From NCBI GenBank assembly GCA_050283925.1, contig JBNOAI010000004.1, positions 124,001-188,000 on the forward strand: a DNA stretch of 64,000 nt, read 5' to 3'. Shown here piece after piece: positions 32,882-41,516 of this stretch; position 1 is the stretch's first letter, and the number at the start of each line of letters is the position of its first letter. This DNA comes from ZC4RG25 sp023428365. GTDB taxonomy: Bacteria > Pseudomonadota > Alphaproteobacteria > Rhizobiales > Hyphomicrobiaceae. Both the position numbers and the translations under genes were made by a program. Below the pieces are notes generated by a model, which was not told where the DNA came from, did not search any database, and worked only from the letters and a program-made list of their open reading frames with translations.

Positions 32882-33334
32882 GTGGGTCTTCAACTCAGTC
32901 TGCTGACACTCGGCGTCGAGGACGTTCAGCGCGCCCGCCGCTTTTATGAATCCATGGGACTGACGGCCTCGAGCGAGAGCAAAGCCGAGGTTGCCTTCTT
33001 CCAGCTTGGTGGCGTTGTGCTCGCTCTATTCGGTCGCGCGAGCTTGGCCGCTGATGCTCAGGTGCCGGATAGTCCGCCGGGCTTTTCCGGTGTGGCCCTG
33101 GCCTGGAATGTCGCCAGCGACGCAGAGGTCGACGGCGCGCTGTCGCGAGCGATTGCGAATGGCGGTCGTCTGATCAAGGCGGGACAGAAGGTGTTCTGGG
33201 GCGGCTACAGCGGCTATTTCGCGGATCCGGATGGGCATCTGTGGGAAGTCGCGCACAATCCGTTCTGGTCGCTGGACGCATCAGGCCGTGTCACATTGCC
33301 TGACGATCCCAGCCCTGCTAGCAACGGCGCATGA
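32882..33334 (+). CDS. VOC-family glyoxalase-like protein
   Basis: A 150-residue VOC protein starting at a GTG (32882) four bases after the crotonase stop; GGAAAGGG upstream serves as ribosome site. It has the paired VOC modules: LSLLTLGVEDVQRARRFYESMG, FFQLGGVVLALFGR, GVALAWNVASDAEVD and the closing GGYSGYFADPDGHLWEVAHNPFW (pieces) with a Glu metal ligand. This variant, ending in NPFW, is common next to crotonase genes; the substrate is unknown. Its stop overlaps the next start (ATGA). Confidence 0.87.
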   Translation: MGLQLSLLTLGVEDVQRARRFYESMGLTASSESKAEVAFFQLGGVVLALFGRASLAADAQVPDSPPGFSGVALAWNVASDAEVDGALSRAIANGGRLIKAGQKVFWGGYSGYFADPDGHLWEVAHNPFWSLDASGRVTLPDDPSPASNGA

Positions 33335-33864
33335 GCCAAGAGACCTACTCCGACGATCTGATTGCCTCCGTCCTGCGCGACAACACGTCGATCGCCATGG
33401 TCGGGGCGAGTGCGAACACAAGCCGGCCGAGCTACTTCGCGATGAAGTATCTTCTCGGGAAGGGGTATCGCGTAGTGCCCGTCAACGTCGGTCTCGTCGG
33501 GCAGCAGCTGCTGGGTCAGCAGGTTTATGCCTCGCTCGCCGATGTTCCTGCGCCGATCGGGCTTGTCGATATTTTCCGCAATTCCGAGGCGGCTCTTGAA
33601 GTCACCCGCGAAGCTCTCGCGCATAAGGACCGGCTTGGCGTGCGCGTGATCTGGATGCAGCTTGGCGTACGCAATGAGCAGGCCAAGGCAGAAGCCGAAG
33701 CCGCCGGGCTCACCGTGATCATGAACCGTTGTCCGAAGATCGAATATGGACGGCTTTCGGGTGAGATCGGCTGGGCGGGGGTCGCCACGGGGCGTCTCAC
33801 CAGCGCGCGCCCGAAATTGTCACCGAAGGGCGTGCAGAGCCATCTGCTCAGCGATAAGATCTGA
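33331..33864 (+). CDS. CoA-binding (YccU-like Rossmann) protein
   Basis: A 177-residue Rossmann-fold protein with the CoA-binding motif IAMVGASANTSRPSYFAMKYLLGKGYRVVPVNV (pieces). It continues VDIFRNSEAALEVTREAL, VRVIWMQLGVRNEQA, and MNRCPKIEYGRL with the conserved CPKIE motif of the CoA_binding_2 family. It is probably an acyl-CoA or CoA sensor or accessory of unknown process. Translational coupling through the 4-base overlap with the VOC gene suggests joint expression with the ECHDC3-like enzyme. Confidence 0.88.
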   Translation: MSQETYSDDLIASVLRDNTSIAMVGASANTSRPSYFAMKYLLGKGYRVVPVNVGLVGQQLLGQQVYASLADVPAPIGLVDIFRNSEAALEVTREALAHKDRLGVRVIWMQLGVRNEQAKAEAEAAGLTVIMNRCPKIEYGRLSGEIGWAGVATGRLTSARPKLSPKGVQSHLLSDKI

Positions 33865-33887
33865 AATCTTTCGCGCCGCCGTCGCCA

Positions 33888-35249
33888 TCATGAATGCACG
33901 GCAAGCGCAACGATATCCATCGGTTCCAGCACGCCAGCCACGCGGCACTGTCCGCGGCGTTCATGTGCGCGCGTCGGACTATAGCCCTGGGCGACGGCCA
34001 GATCGTAGGTGTTCGCGCACACGAGTGCGCGGGTAGCTTCGATCTTGTTATGCTTCTCAAGTTTGGCTGCAAGGTTCGCGGCCTCTCCGATCACCGTGTA
34101 TTCGAGACGCTCGCCATTTCCGAGCGTAGCAAACACGACAGCCCCGGACGCCACCGCGCCATTGATTTCCAAAGCAGGGCCTGCATGTGGCGCGTGGCCC
34201 CAGAGATCCGCCTCGGCCATGATCTCCTCCAAGGCGCGCACTGCGTCCGCAGCCGCAGTAGGGGATGGCTCGATGGCGCCGAACGTAGCCATCACGCCAT
34301 CGCCGAGAAATTTGTCGATCACACCGCCATGCTTCTCGATAATCGGCACGATCCGTGCGTGAAACCCGGTGAGCACTTCAACGACCGCTTTTGGCGGGAG
34401 TGTCGTCGACAGTCGCGTAAAGCCGCGAATATCGAGCATGAGAATGGCTGCGTGCCGCTCTGCTGCCTCGCCCGCTTCGATCGCGTGCTCCGACTGGGTG
34501 ATCGCATCGACGACTCCGCCGGAGAGAAAGCGTCGGATCTCTTTGCCCGCGGTTTCCTCTCTCACCGCCACATGCAGCGTGTTTTGCGCGCGGCGGATGG
34601 CGGCAGCGAGCAATACCGTCACCATCAGCACCGTTATGATTTTGTCGAATTCCGCGCCGATCAGAATGTGATTGCTGTTGAGATAAGTCGAGAAGTTGCG
34701 CGTGATCGTATCGGGCGGACTTTCCATAACGGCCAAGCCCACCAGCAGCGCCCAGCCCACAGCTGCCGCCACGCCAGCCGCGAGGACATACCGATAGTCG
34801 AAGCGCAATGCCCGCATGGCGATAATCGCGAAGATATAAACGAACGTCGGCACTTTCAGGGAGAAGGCTGGCGGCTGGCCGTAGTTGTCATGAAACGACC
34901 AGATCAATGCCAGCAGCAGCCCCACGTCGACAATGATGGAAATCAGCAGGATCCAGCCGGGGATGCGGCCGCGGTAGGCGAGAAACAAACGGAAAGCCGT
35001 GAATACGAAGTATGCACTCAAGACTGTCGGCACCGGGTCGCCCAGCATGCGAGGCGGCGCATCCGCAGGCCGGGGCGCGATGATGTAGAGCGCGGACAGG
35101 ATCAACACCAGGCCAAGTTGCGCCCATCCGATGATGCGCTCGCTGCGATCGTCGTGATCGCGGATCAATGCTGTGACGCGAGCCGGAAACGAACGCGAGG
35201 TGTTTACTGCAAAGTTCTGTGAAAGCAGCGTGCGCAGGGAGTGGGTCAT
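33888..35249 (-). CDS. Membrane-bound class III adenylate/guanylate cyclase
   Basis: The 453-residue protein has six predicted membrane helices (about 40-215) followed by a cyclase catalytic domain (about 265-440). Catalytic marks: metal Asp in LMLDIRGFTRLS and KFLGDGVMATFG, the Gly/Ala-rich INGAVASGAVVFATLGNGERLEYTVIGEAANLAAKLE (pieces) with the transition-state Asn and Arg regions, and VCANTYDLA. It should make cAMP from ATP. The membrane part could sense an unknown signal. The gene stands alone on the minus strand; the ribosome site is weak. Confidence 0.9.
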   Translation of the reverse strand: MTHSLRTLLSQNFAVNTSRSFPARVTALIRDHDDRSERIIGWAQLGLVLILSALYIIAPRPADAPPRMLGDPVPTVLSAYFVFTAFRLFLAYRGRIPGWILLISIIVDVGLLLALIWSFHDNYGQPPAFSLKVPTFVYIFAIIAMRALRFDYRYVLAAGVAAAVGWALLVGLAVMESPPDTITRNFSTYLNSNHILIGAEFDKIITVLMVTVLLAAAIRRAQNTLHVAVREETAGKEIRRFLSGGVVDAITQSEHAIEAGEAAERHAAILMLDIRGFTRLSTTLPPKAVVEVLTGFHARIVPIIEKHGGVIDKFLGDGVMATFGAIEPSPTAAADAVRALEEIMAEADLWGHAPHAGPALEINGAVASGAVVFATLGNGERLEYTVIGEAANLAAKLEKHNKIEATRALVCANTYDLAVAQGYSPTRAHERRGQCRVAGVLEPMDIVALAVHS

Positions 35250-35370
35250 GGCGGCAGCTCACGGTTCGCGCTCAATTCCGGCCACGCGATATGGCGATAG
35301 GCGAATGGGCCTCTGACCCAGTTTAATGCAATTCAGAGCCGGCAATGAGAGATACGGGGCGAAAGGCCGC

Positions 35371-37095
35371 TCAGCGGGCCTGCACCAGGCCGGAATCGAT
35401 CAATCTCCTGTGAAATCGCAGGATGGCTCCACGATCCGGACAACTGAAATAGCGGCCCGAACAATGCTCCAACAGGCGCTTGCGTTCCCGATTGGCTTCC
35501 GACAGCGGCAGCCGCGCCGAATAGAGGATCAGTGTTCCCAGGTAAGGGATATCGACGACATCCTGCTTCGGTAGTGTGGGCGGCTGGTAGTTGATGCCCT
35601 CCATCGCGAAGTAGGTAAGGAAGCCGACAGAATTGACGTCAAGGGCAACGTCCTCCGCCTCTGTGCGCTCATCGAAGCCGAGCAGCATGCGCGTCGCCAT
35701 GGGATGATGGTCGCCATAGTGGACGATCAGAAATTCCTGACCTGGAAAGCGGCGCGTGAGCTCCGCTTTGAGATAGTCATAGTCCATGTGCGCGATGGAA
35801 AGCCGCCGCAGATATTCATTCATCTCAGGGTGAGTGCCGGGGCCACCACCGGGAACGTCGAGTTCAGGACTGAACTTGGTCGTATATGGCCAGTGGGTCG
35901 CCATCGTCTGGATGAACGTGAACACGGGTTGCGCCGAGCCGCGGAAGTGGCGCTCCATCTCGTTCATGGCGTTGGTGTAGTAGAACCGGTCGCGCTCATT
36001 GACGACACGGGCTTTCTGGTCCTTGAGATCGAAGATCTCCGTCAGGCCGATAGCCGAATAGAACCGGTCGTTCGACACGAAGTTACGCAGCATCGGATAG
36101 AACAGCATGTTGCGATAGCCGCAGCGCGCCAGTGACTCCGGCAGCGTGTCGTTCATCTTGTCAGCCATGAGGAGCTGGACGAACGACCGCATGCTGCCGA
36201 ACGAATACGTGGACAGACCGGTCAGCAACGAGAACTCGCTGAGCCAGGACGCGCCGCCGTAAGTCTCGACGCGCATTTTGTGCATGCGTCCGTCATGAGA
36301 CTGGAAAAACGACTTCAGGCTGCTGTCATACTTGAGCGTCGGAAAGTAGCTCGGTGGGACAACGGATTCCTGATGGATCAGGATGATATTCGGTGCCTTC
36401 GTCGTCGGATTGCACGTCAGCGGCGTGCGGAATGCCGGTTCCGGTGAGCGCAGCGCAGCTTCCAGCAGTTGCCCACGCCAGAACGTCTCGAAGGTCTCCG
36501 GCCAAGATGAGAAGAAATACGTCAGGTATTGGCCGGAGTAGGCGAATTCCGTGTGCCGGCGTTCGCCCTTGGCCTCGAGCGCGCCATGGGCAATCGTCGC
36601 AAACAGAGCCATCGTCAACGCTGCAACCGGCCTGGAAACGCGACTGCCATCGATACGGTAGGCGCTCCAGCAGATGATCACTGCGACGATGACCGATACG
36701 CCGATGATCACGACGTATCGCCGATAGTCCTCCCACAAATACGTCACCGTGGACCAGGAGCTCAGATAGAAGACGAGGTCATACGCATGCATGACCATGT
36801 TCATCTTCTTGTGCTTGATGCTCGCGCCGAGGACGATCAGTAAGGCGAGCGCGGACACCGCTGTCGTCGCAAACAGAACGCGTCGCGTGAGCACGACGAG
36901 GAACGCGCCGAGTGTCAAGCAGCTCGCGGCCGCAAACAGGGAGGTCGCCAGCCCGCCTTCAGTGCCCCAGCGGGACGTGATGACCGCGAGAAACACTGCG
37001 CCGGACAGAGCATAGGCGGTGAGCGGACGCAGCTCGCGCGAGCTGGAACTCGAAGGCGTCCGCCGCGCGATCTCGGTCGCTGTCTGGTCGGTCAT
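35371..37095 (-). CDS. LTA-synthase-like membrane sulfatase-fold transferase
   Basis: The 574-residue protein has five membrane helices (about 25-190) and an extracytoplasmic alkaline-phosphatase/sulfatase-fold domain (about 245-560). The domain starts PNIILIHQESVVPPSYF (metal Glu). It then has GGASWLSEFSLLTGLSTYSFG, where a Ser occupies the position of the nucleophilic Thr of lipoteichoic-acid synthase, TMATHWPYTTKF, and LIVHYGDHHPMATRML (metal Asp/His). Relatives transfer phosphoglycerol or phosphoethanolamine to envelope glycans or lipids; the acceptor is unknown. An 11-bp tandem Pho-box-like repeat lies 18 bases upstream of the ATG, hinting at phosphate control. Confidence 0.83.
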   Translation of the reverse strand: MTDQTATEIARRTPSSSSSRELRPLTAYALSGAVFLAVITSRWGTEGGLATSLFAAASCLTLGAFLVVLTRRVLFATTAVSALALLIVLGASIKHKKMNMVMHAYDLVFYLSSWSTVTYLWEDYRRYVVIIGVSVIVAVIICWSAYRIDGSRVSRPVAALTMALFATIAHGALEAKGERRHTEFAYSGQYLTYFFSSWPETFETFWRGQLLEAALRSPEPAFRTPLTCNPTTKAPNIILIHQESVVPPSYFPTLKYDSSLKSFFQSHDGRMHKMRVETYGGASWLSEFSLLTGLSTYSFGSMRSFVQLLMADKMNDTLPESLARCGYRNMLFYPMLRNFVSNDRFYSAIGLTEIFDLKDQKARVVNERDRFYYTNAMNEMERHFRGSAQPVFTFIQTMATHWPYTTKFSPELDVPGGGPGTHPEMNEYLRRLSIAHMDYDYLKAELTRRFPGQEFLIVHYGDHHPMATRMLLGFDERTEAEDVALDVNSVGFLTYFAMEGINYQPPTLPKQDVVDIPYLGTLILYSARLPLSEANRERKRLLEHCSGRYFSCPDRGAILRFHRRLIDSGLVQAR

Positions 37096-37112
37096 GGTTC
37101 GATGGCAGATAT

Positions 37113-37134
37113 ACTGTCATGAAACTGTCATGAA
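37113..37134. promoter_or_regulatory. Pho-box-like tandem 11-bp repeat
   Basis: ACTGTCATGAA is repeated twice without a gap, giving CTGTCAT-N4-CTGTCAT, a perfect match to the two half-sites of a PhoB box at the right 11-bp period. It reads on the plus strand, opposite to the LTA-synthase-like gene beginning at 37095, so orientation is unusual. Confidence 0.5.
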
Positions 37135-37267
37135 CGACCATAGCGGTTCGCTCTCCGACGAGAAATTAACTCAAGCGGATATGGTATCTTTAAGTTTGCA
37201 CACGCCCTATTGCGGACGGCCGACATCGGCCGCCCGATGGTGCGCTGCACACAGAATGTCCGGACTG

Positions 37268-38458
37268 CTACGCGGCGGCCTTGCTGGTCTCGGCAAGATA
37301 GCTCATGGCGGCCTGTGTTCCGCCTGGCTTATGCGGCACGCCCGCCAGCGCCAGACCCATTTCGACGCCCGCGAGGGTTCCGAGGATGGTCAGGTCGTTG
37401 GTGTCGCCCAGATGGCCGATCCGGAAGACCTTGCCGGCGAGCTTGGTCAGGCCCGTTCCGAGCGACATGTCGAAATGCTCGAGGACGATCTGGCGGAAAC
37501 GGTCGGCGTCATGGCCTTCCGGCATGAGAACGGCGGTCAGCGAGGACGAATATGCATTTGGATCGCGGCAAAGGACTTCTAGCCCCCAGGCCCGCACCGC
37601 GCGGCGCGTCGCCTCCGCGTGCCGATTGTGCCGCGCAAAAACCCGATCCAGGCCTTCCTCGTTCAGCATGTCGATGGCTTCGGCGAGGCCGTAAAGCAGG
37701 TTCGTACCCGGCGTGTAGGGGAAGAAGCCGTTCTTGTTGTGCGGCACCATTTCAGCCCACGACCAGAACAGCTTCGGCAATTTCGAGGCCGCCGATGCTG
37801 CCATCGCCTTATCGGACACAGCGGTAAACGAAAGGCCAGGTGGGAGCATCAGACCCTTCTGAGAGCCCGAAACCGTGACGTCCACACCCCAATCATCATG
37901 CCGATAGTCGATGGAAGCCAGCGACGAAATGGTGTCGACGAGCAGCAGCGCCGGGTGGCCCGCTGCGTCAATTGCCTTGCGAACAGCACCGATTGGCGAG
38001 ACGCAGCCGGTCGAAGTCTCGTTATGGACGACGCACACGGCTTTGATCGCATGGGATTTGTCCTCGCGCAGCCGGTTTTCGATCGCGGCCGGATCGGCGC
38101 CTGTGCGCCAGTCCGAAGAGATGAATTCGGGCTTGAGACCGAGCTTCTCGGCCATATTCCGCCAGAGCGTCGCAAAGTGGCCGGTCTCGAACATCAAAAC
38201 AGTGTCGCCGGGCGATAGCGTGTTAGCGAGCGCGGCTTCCCACGCGCCGGTTCCGGACGCAGGATAGATGAACACGTGGCCCTGGGTCTTGAAGATCGGC
38301 TTGATACCGGCGAGCACGCGCTTTCCGAGCGCTTGGAAATCCGGACCGCGATGATCGATGGTCGGCATCGCAATTGCGTGCAAAACGCGATCTGGGACGG
38401 GGGTCGGCCCGGGGATCTGCAGAAAATGGCGGCCTGCACGGCGGGGCGTATTGGACAT
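37268..38458 (-). CDS. sgaA: Serine-glyoxylate aminotransferase (class V PLP enzyme)
   Basis: The 396-residue class V aminotransferase starts at the ATG at 38458 (MSNTPRRAGRHFLQIPGPTPVP; GGGAGGA upstream). Motifs: DHRGPDFQALG, YPASGTGAWEAAL, CVVHNETSTGCVSPI, the PLP Asp in LLVDTISSLAS, and the Schiff-base Lys in SGSQKGLMLPPGL. The pattern and length match the serine-glyoxylate/alanine-glyoxylate transaminases that convert glyoxylate and serine to glycine and hydroxypyruvate. It is divergent from a FAD/Fe-S 2-hydroxyacid oxidase, which could supply glyoxylate from glycolate. The serine cycle itself cannot be claimed, because no other serine-cycle gene is visible. Confidence 0.9.
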   Translation of the reverse strand: MSNTPRRAGRHFLQIPGPTPVPDRVLHAIAMPTIDHRGPDFQALGKRVLAGIKPIFKTQGHVFIYPASGTGAWEAALANTLSPGDTVLMFETGHFATLWRNMAEKLGLKPEFISSDWRTGADPAAIENRLREDKSHAIKAVCVVHNETSTGCVSPIGAVRKAIDAAGHPALLLVDTISSLASIDYRHDDWGVDVTVSGSQKGLMLPPGLSFTAVSDKAMAASAASKLPKLFWSWAEMVPHNKNGFFPYTPGTNLLYGLAEAIDMLNEEGLDRVFARHNRHAEATRRAVRAWGLEVLCRDPNAYSSSLTAVLMPEGHDADRFRQIVLEHFDMSLGTGLTKLAGKVFRIGHLGDTNDLTILGTLAGVEMGLALAGVPHKPGGTQAAMSYLAETSKAAA

Positions 38459-38542
38459 ATTCGAATTCCTCCCGGGACCGTCGTGCGACGATCTCTTGCT
38501 GCTTAGACCGGTTGTATGCGATTGCCGTCTAAGCATTCAAGA

Positions 38543-38561
38543 CGCATCGTGGAAAGATGCG
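38543..38561. promoter_or_regulatory. Inverted repeat between sgaA and the glycolate-oxidase-like gene
   Basis: CGCATC-N7-GATGCG at 38543-38561, the only clear dyad in the 142-base divergent region. It is a possible operator for joint control of both genes; the regulator is unknown. Confidence 0.35.
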
Positions 38562-38600
38562 CCGTAAGAGGTCGAGGAAGCGCCGAAATAAAGGGGCATC

Positions 38601-41513
38601 ATGAATTCACACGTGCCGGCCAATCACGTCCTTGCCGAGCGACTTCGTAAAGAGATTGAGGGCGAGGTTCTCTTCGACCGCTTCAATCGCGGGCGTTATT
38701 CGACCGATGCCTCGATTTACCAGATCGAGCCGGTGGGCGTCGTTATTCCAAAGTCTGACGACGATGTGCGCGCTGCACTCGAAATCGCGCGCGAGGCGGG
38801 TATCCCGGTATTGCCGCGTGGCGGTGGAACCTCGCAATCCGGCCAGACGGTCGGGCGCGCGCTGGTGATCGATTACACGAAGTATCTGAATCGGATCGTC
38901 GAACTCGACGCGAATGGAGGCAACTGCGTTGTCGAGCCGGGCATCGTGTTGGAGGAACTCAATAGGCAGCTGAAATCGACCGGTCTGATGTTTCCGGTGG
39001 ATGTCTCGACCGCAAGCCGCGCCACCATTGGTGGCATGACGGGGAATAATTCGTGCGGCACACGCTCGCTACGCTACGGCATCATGCGCGACAACGTCGA
39101 GGCGATCGACGCCTACTTGCCGGACGGCACGGCTGCCCGGTTTGCCGAGATGACCGCAGTGCCGAGTGGCGATGGAGAGGCGGAAGCTCTTTTTCGCGAT
39201 CTCGCCGCGCTGGGCCAGCGTGAGTTGGAGCATATTTCGCACGCATTTCCTCCGGTCTCGCGGCGGGTCGGCGGTTATCTGCTCGATGCTCTAGTGCCAG
39301 GGAATAAGCCGCTCAATCTCGCGACGCTGCTGATCGGTTCGGAGGGCACGCTGGCCCTGTCGCGGCGGATCAAGGTGAAGCTTTCCCGGCAGCCGAAAAA
39401 CAAGGCGTTGGGCATCTGCCACTTTGCGACCTTCCGTGCCGCGATGGAAGCCGCGCAGCATATCGTTCGCCTCGGGCCGGTGGCCGTCGAAGTTGTAGAC
39501 CGCACACTGATCGAACTCGCGCGCGATATCGCCATGTTCCGACCGGTGATGGAAACCTACGTGCGCGGTAAGCCGGACGCGCTGCTGCTCACCGAGTTTG
39601 CGGAAGACGATCAGGCCGAAAATCTGCGACGGCTGGATCGGCTCGATGAATTGATGGGTGATCTTGGCCATCCGAACAGCGTGGTGAAGGTCGCGGACGC
39701 GGCTGGGCAAAAGGCGGTGTGGGAAGTTCGCGCCTCCGGCCTCAACATCATGATGTCGATGAAGAGCGAGGGGAAGCCGGTCTCCTTCATCGAAGATTGC
39801 GCAGTGCCGCTGGAGCATCTGGCCGACTACACGGAACGGCTCACGGCTGTGTTCGAGAAGCATGGCACGCGCGGCACCTGGTATGCGCACGCCTCTGTCG
39901 GATGTCTTCACGTGCGGCCGGTCTTGAATCTGAAATTGGAGAAAGATGCCGTCACCATGCGCGCGATCGCCGAGGAGGCGTTCACCATGGTCAAGGACTA
40001 CAAAGGTTCGCATTCCGGAGAGCACGGCGACGGTCTGGTGCGTTCGGAGTTCCACGAGCTGATGTACGGCCGCAAGACGGTCGAACTGTTCGAGACGGTG
40101 AAGGATCGCTTCGATCCTGCGGGCATCATGAATCCTGGCAAGATCGTTCGCCCACCGCGCATGAACGATCGCACGCTGTTTCGCTACAAGCCGGAGTATC
40201 GGATTCCGGAATTCCGGACCGAGCTGGATTGGTCGGCCTATCCTGGAGCCGCTGGCGGTTTTCAGGGCGCCGTCGAGATGTGCAACAACAACGGCGAATG
40301 CCGGAAGCTCGACGCGGGTGTGATGTGTCCGAGCTATCGCGTCACGCGGAATGAACGCGACTTGACCCGTGGCCGCGCGAATTCGCTTCGGCTGGCTATT
40401 TCCGGACAGCTTGGACCTGATGCGTTGGCCAGCGACGAGATGCTCGAGACGATGAAGCTTTGTGTCTCGTGCAAGGGCTGCCGCCGAGAATGTCCGACCG
40501 GTGTTGATATGGCGCGCATGAAGATCGAAGTGCTGGCGGCTGCAAACCGGCGCAGGCGTTTGCCGCTGAGGGATCGCCTGATTGCTTATCTACCGCGTTA
40601 TGCGCCGTTCGCTTCCAAAATTGCACCGTTGATGAATGCGCGTGATCGCGTTCCAGGTCTTGCCGCGATGATGGAGCGGGTCAGCGGAATGACGGCAAAA
40701 CGGAAGCTGCCGCAATGGACCCGCAAACCTTTTTCTCCGCAAGCACCACGCACAAAGAGCATTGAGCAGCGAGGCGAAGTCGCGCTCTTTGCCGACACGT
40801 TCAATAGTTATTTCGAGCCCGACAATCTGTATGCCGCCGTCGATGTTCTCGAACGCCTCGGCTACGTGGTCAGCGTCCTAACGCCTGAGGATGGCGGCCG
40901 GCCCGTCTGTTGCGGACGCACATTCCTATCGGCTGGGTTAGTTGATGAGGCCCGCGCTGAAGCTCGCCGTCTACTGGCTGCCATCGAACCGTACGCCGTG
41001 CGCGGCGTACCGATTGTGGGATTGGAGCCCTCGTGTCTGTTGTCGTTGAAGGATGAGGTTCCATCGCTGTTACCGGGCGAAGCGGCGCAGAGCAGTTCAG
41101 CCGCCGCCTACCTGTTTGAAGATTTCCTTGCGCGCGAGATCGATGCGGGGCGCATTTCCGGGCCAATCGCACGCGCAGCCGGAAGTGTCCTGCTGCACGG
41201 CCATTGCCATCAAAAGGCGTTCGGCGTGATGCCCAGTGTCGGCAAGGCGCTGTCTCTTGTCGAGGATCTCTCGGTCGACGTGGTGCAATCGAGTTGCTGC
41301 GGAATGGCGGGCGCCTTTGGCTATGGCGCGGAAACCTACGACGTGTCCAAAGCCATGGGCGAACTGTCGTTGCTGCCTGCGGTCCGCAAATCCCATGCAA
41401 ACACGATGATCGTCGCTGACGGATTTTCCTGTCGCCATCAAATCAAGGACGGGACCGGCCGGCAGGCAAAGCATGTCGCCTGCGTGCTGCGCGATGCCAT
41501 GATCGCATCCTGA
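38601..41513 (+). CDS. FAD- and Fe-S-containing 2-hydroxyacid dehydrogenase (GlcD-GlcF-type fusion)
   Basis: A 970-residue fusion. The N-terminal FAD part (about 1-510) has GVVIPKSDDDVRAAL, LPRGGGTSQSGQTVG, DVSTASRATIGGMTGNNSCG, LLIGSEGTLALSRRIKVKL and GSHSGEHGDGLVRSEF...GIMNPGKIVRPPR. The C-terminal GlcF-like part (about 540-970) has CNNNGEC...MCPSY, a CVSCKGCRRECPTGVD Fe-S cluster and CCG motifs (VCCGRTFLSAG, SSCCGMAGAFGY). Such fusions oxidise D-lactate, glycolate or 2-hydroxyglutarate and feed electrons to quinone. Divergence from sgaA favours glycolate to glyoxylate. AAAGGGG precedes the ATG. Confidence 0.9.
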   Translation: MNSHVPANHVLAERLRKEIEGEVLFDRFNRGRYSTDASIYQIEPVGVVIPKSDDDVRAALEIAREAGIPVLPRGGGTSQSGQTVGRALVIDYTKYLNRIVELDANGGNCVVEPGIVLEELNRQLKSTGLMFPVDVSTASRATIGGMTGNNSCGTRSLRYGIMRDNVEAIDAYLPDGTAARFAEMTAVPSGDGEAEALFRDLAALGQRELEHISHAFPPVSRRVGGYLLDALVPGNKPLNLATLLIGSEGTLALSRRIKVKLSRQPKNKALGICHFATFRAAMEAAQHIVRLGPVAVEVVDRTLIELARDIAMFRPVMETYVRGKPDALLLTEFAEDDQAENLRRLDRLDELMGDLGHPNSVVKVADAAGQKAVWEVRASGLNIMMSMKSEGKPVSFIEDCAVPLEHLADYTERLTAVFEKHGTRGTWYAHASVGCLHVRPVLNLKLEKDAVTMRAIAEEAFTMVKDYKGSHSGEHGDGLVRSEFHELMYGRKTVELFETVKDRFDPAGIMNPGKIVRPPRMNDRTLFRYKPEYRIPEFRTELDWSAYPGAAGGFQGAVEMCNNNGECRKLDAGVMCPSYRVTRNERDLTRGRANSLRLAISGQLGPDALASDEMLETMKLCVSCKGCRRECPTGVDMARMKIEVLAAANRRRRLPLRDRLIAYLPRYAPFASKIAPLMNARDRVPGLAAMMERVSGMTAKRKLPQWTRKPFSPQAPRTKSIEQRGEVALFADTFNSYFEPDNLYAAVDVLERLGYVVSVLTPEDGGRPVCCGRTFLSAGLVDEARAEARRLLAAIEPYAVRGVPIVGLEPSCLLSLKDEVPSLLPGEAAQSSSAAAYLFEDFLAREIDAGRISGPIARAAGSVLLHGHCHQKAFGVMPSVGKALSLVEDLSVDVVQSSCCGMAGAFGYGAETYDVSKAMGELSLLPAVRKSHANTMIVADGFSCRHQIKDGTGRQAKHVACVLRDAMIAS

Positions 41514-41516
41514 GCG

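Noticed and set aside
37132..37160. Plus-strand gene driven from the Pho-box-like repeat
   Set aside because: No convincing -10, ribosome site or coding frame follows on the plus strand before sgaA's antisense region.
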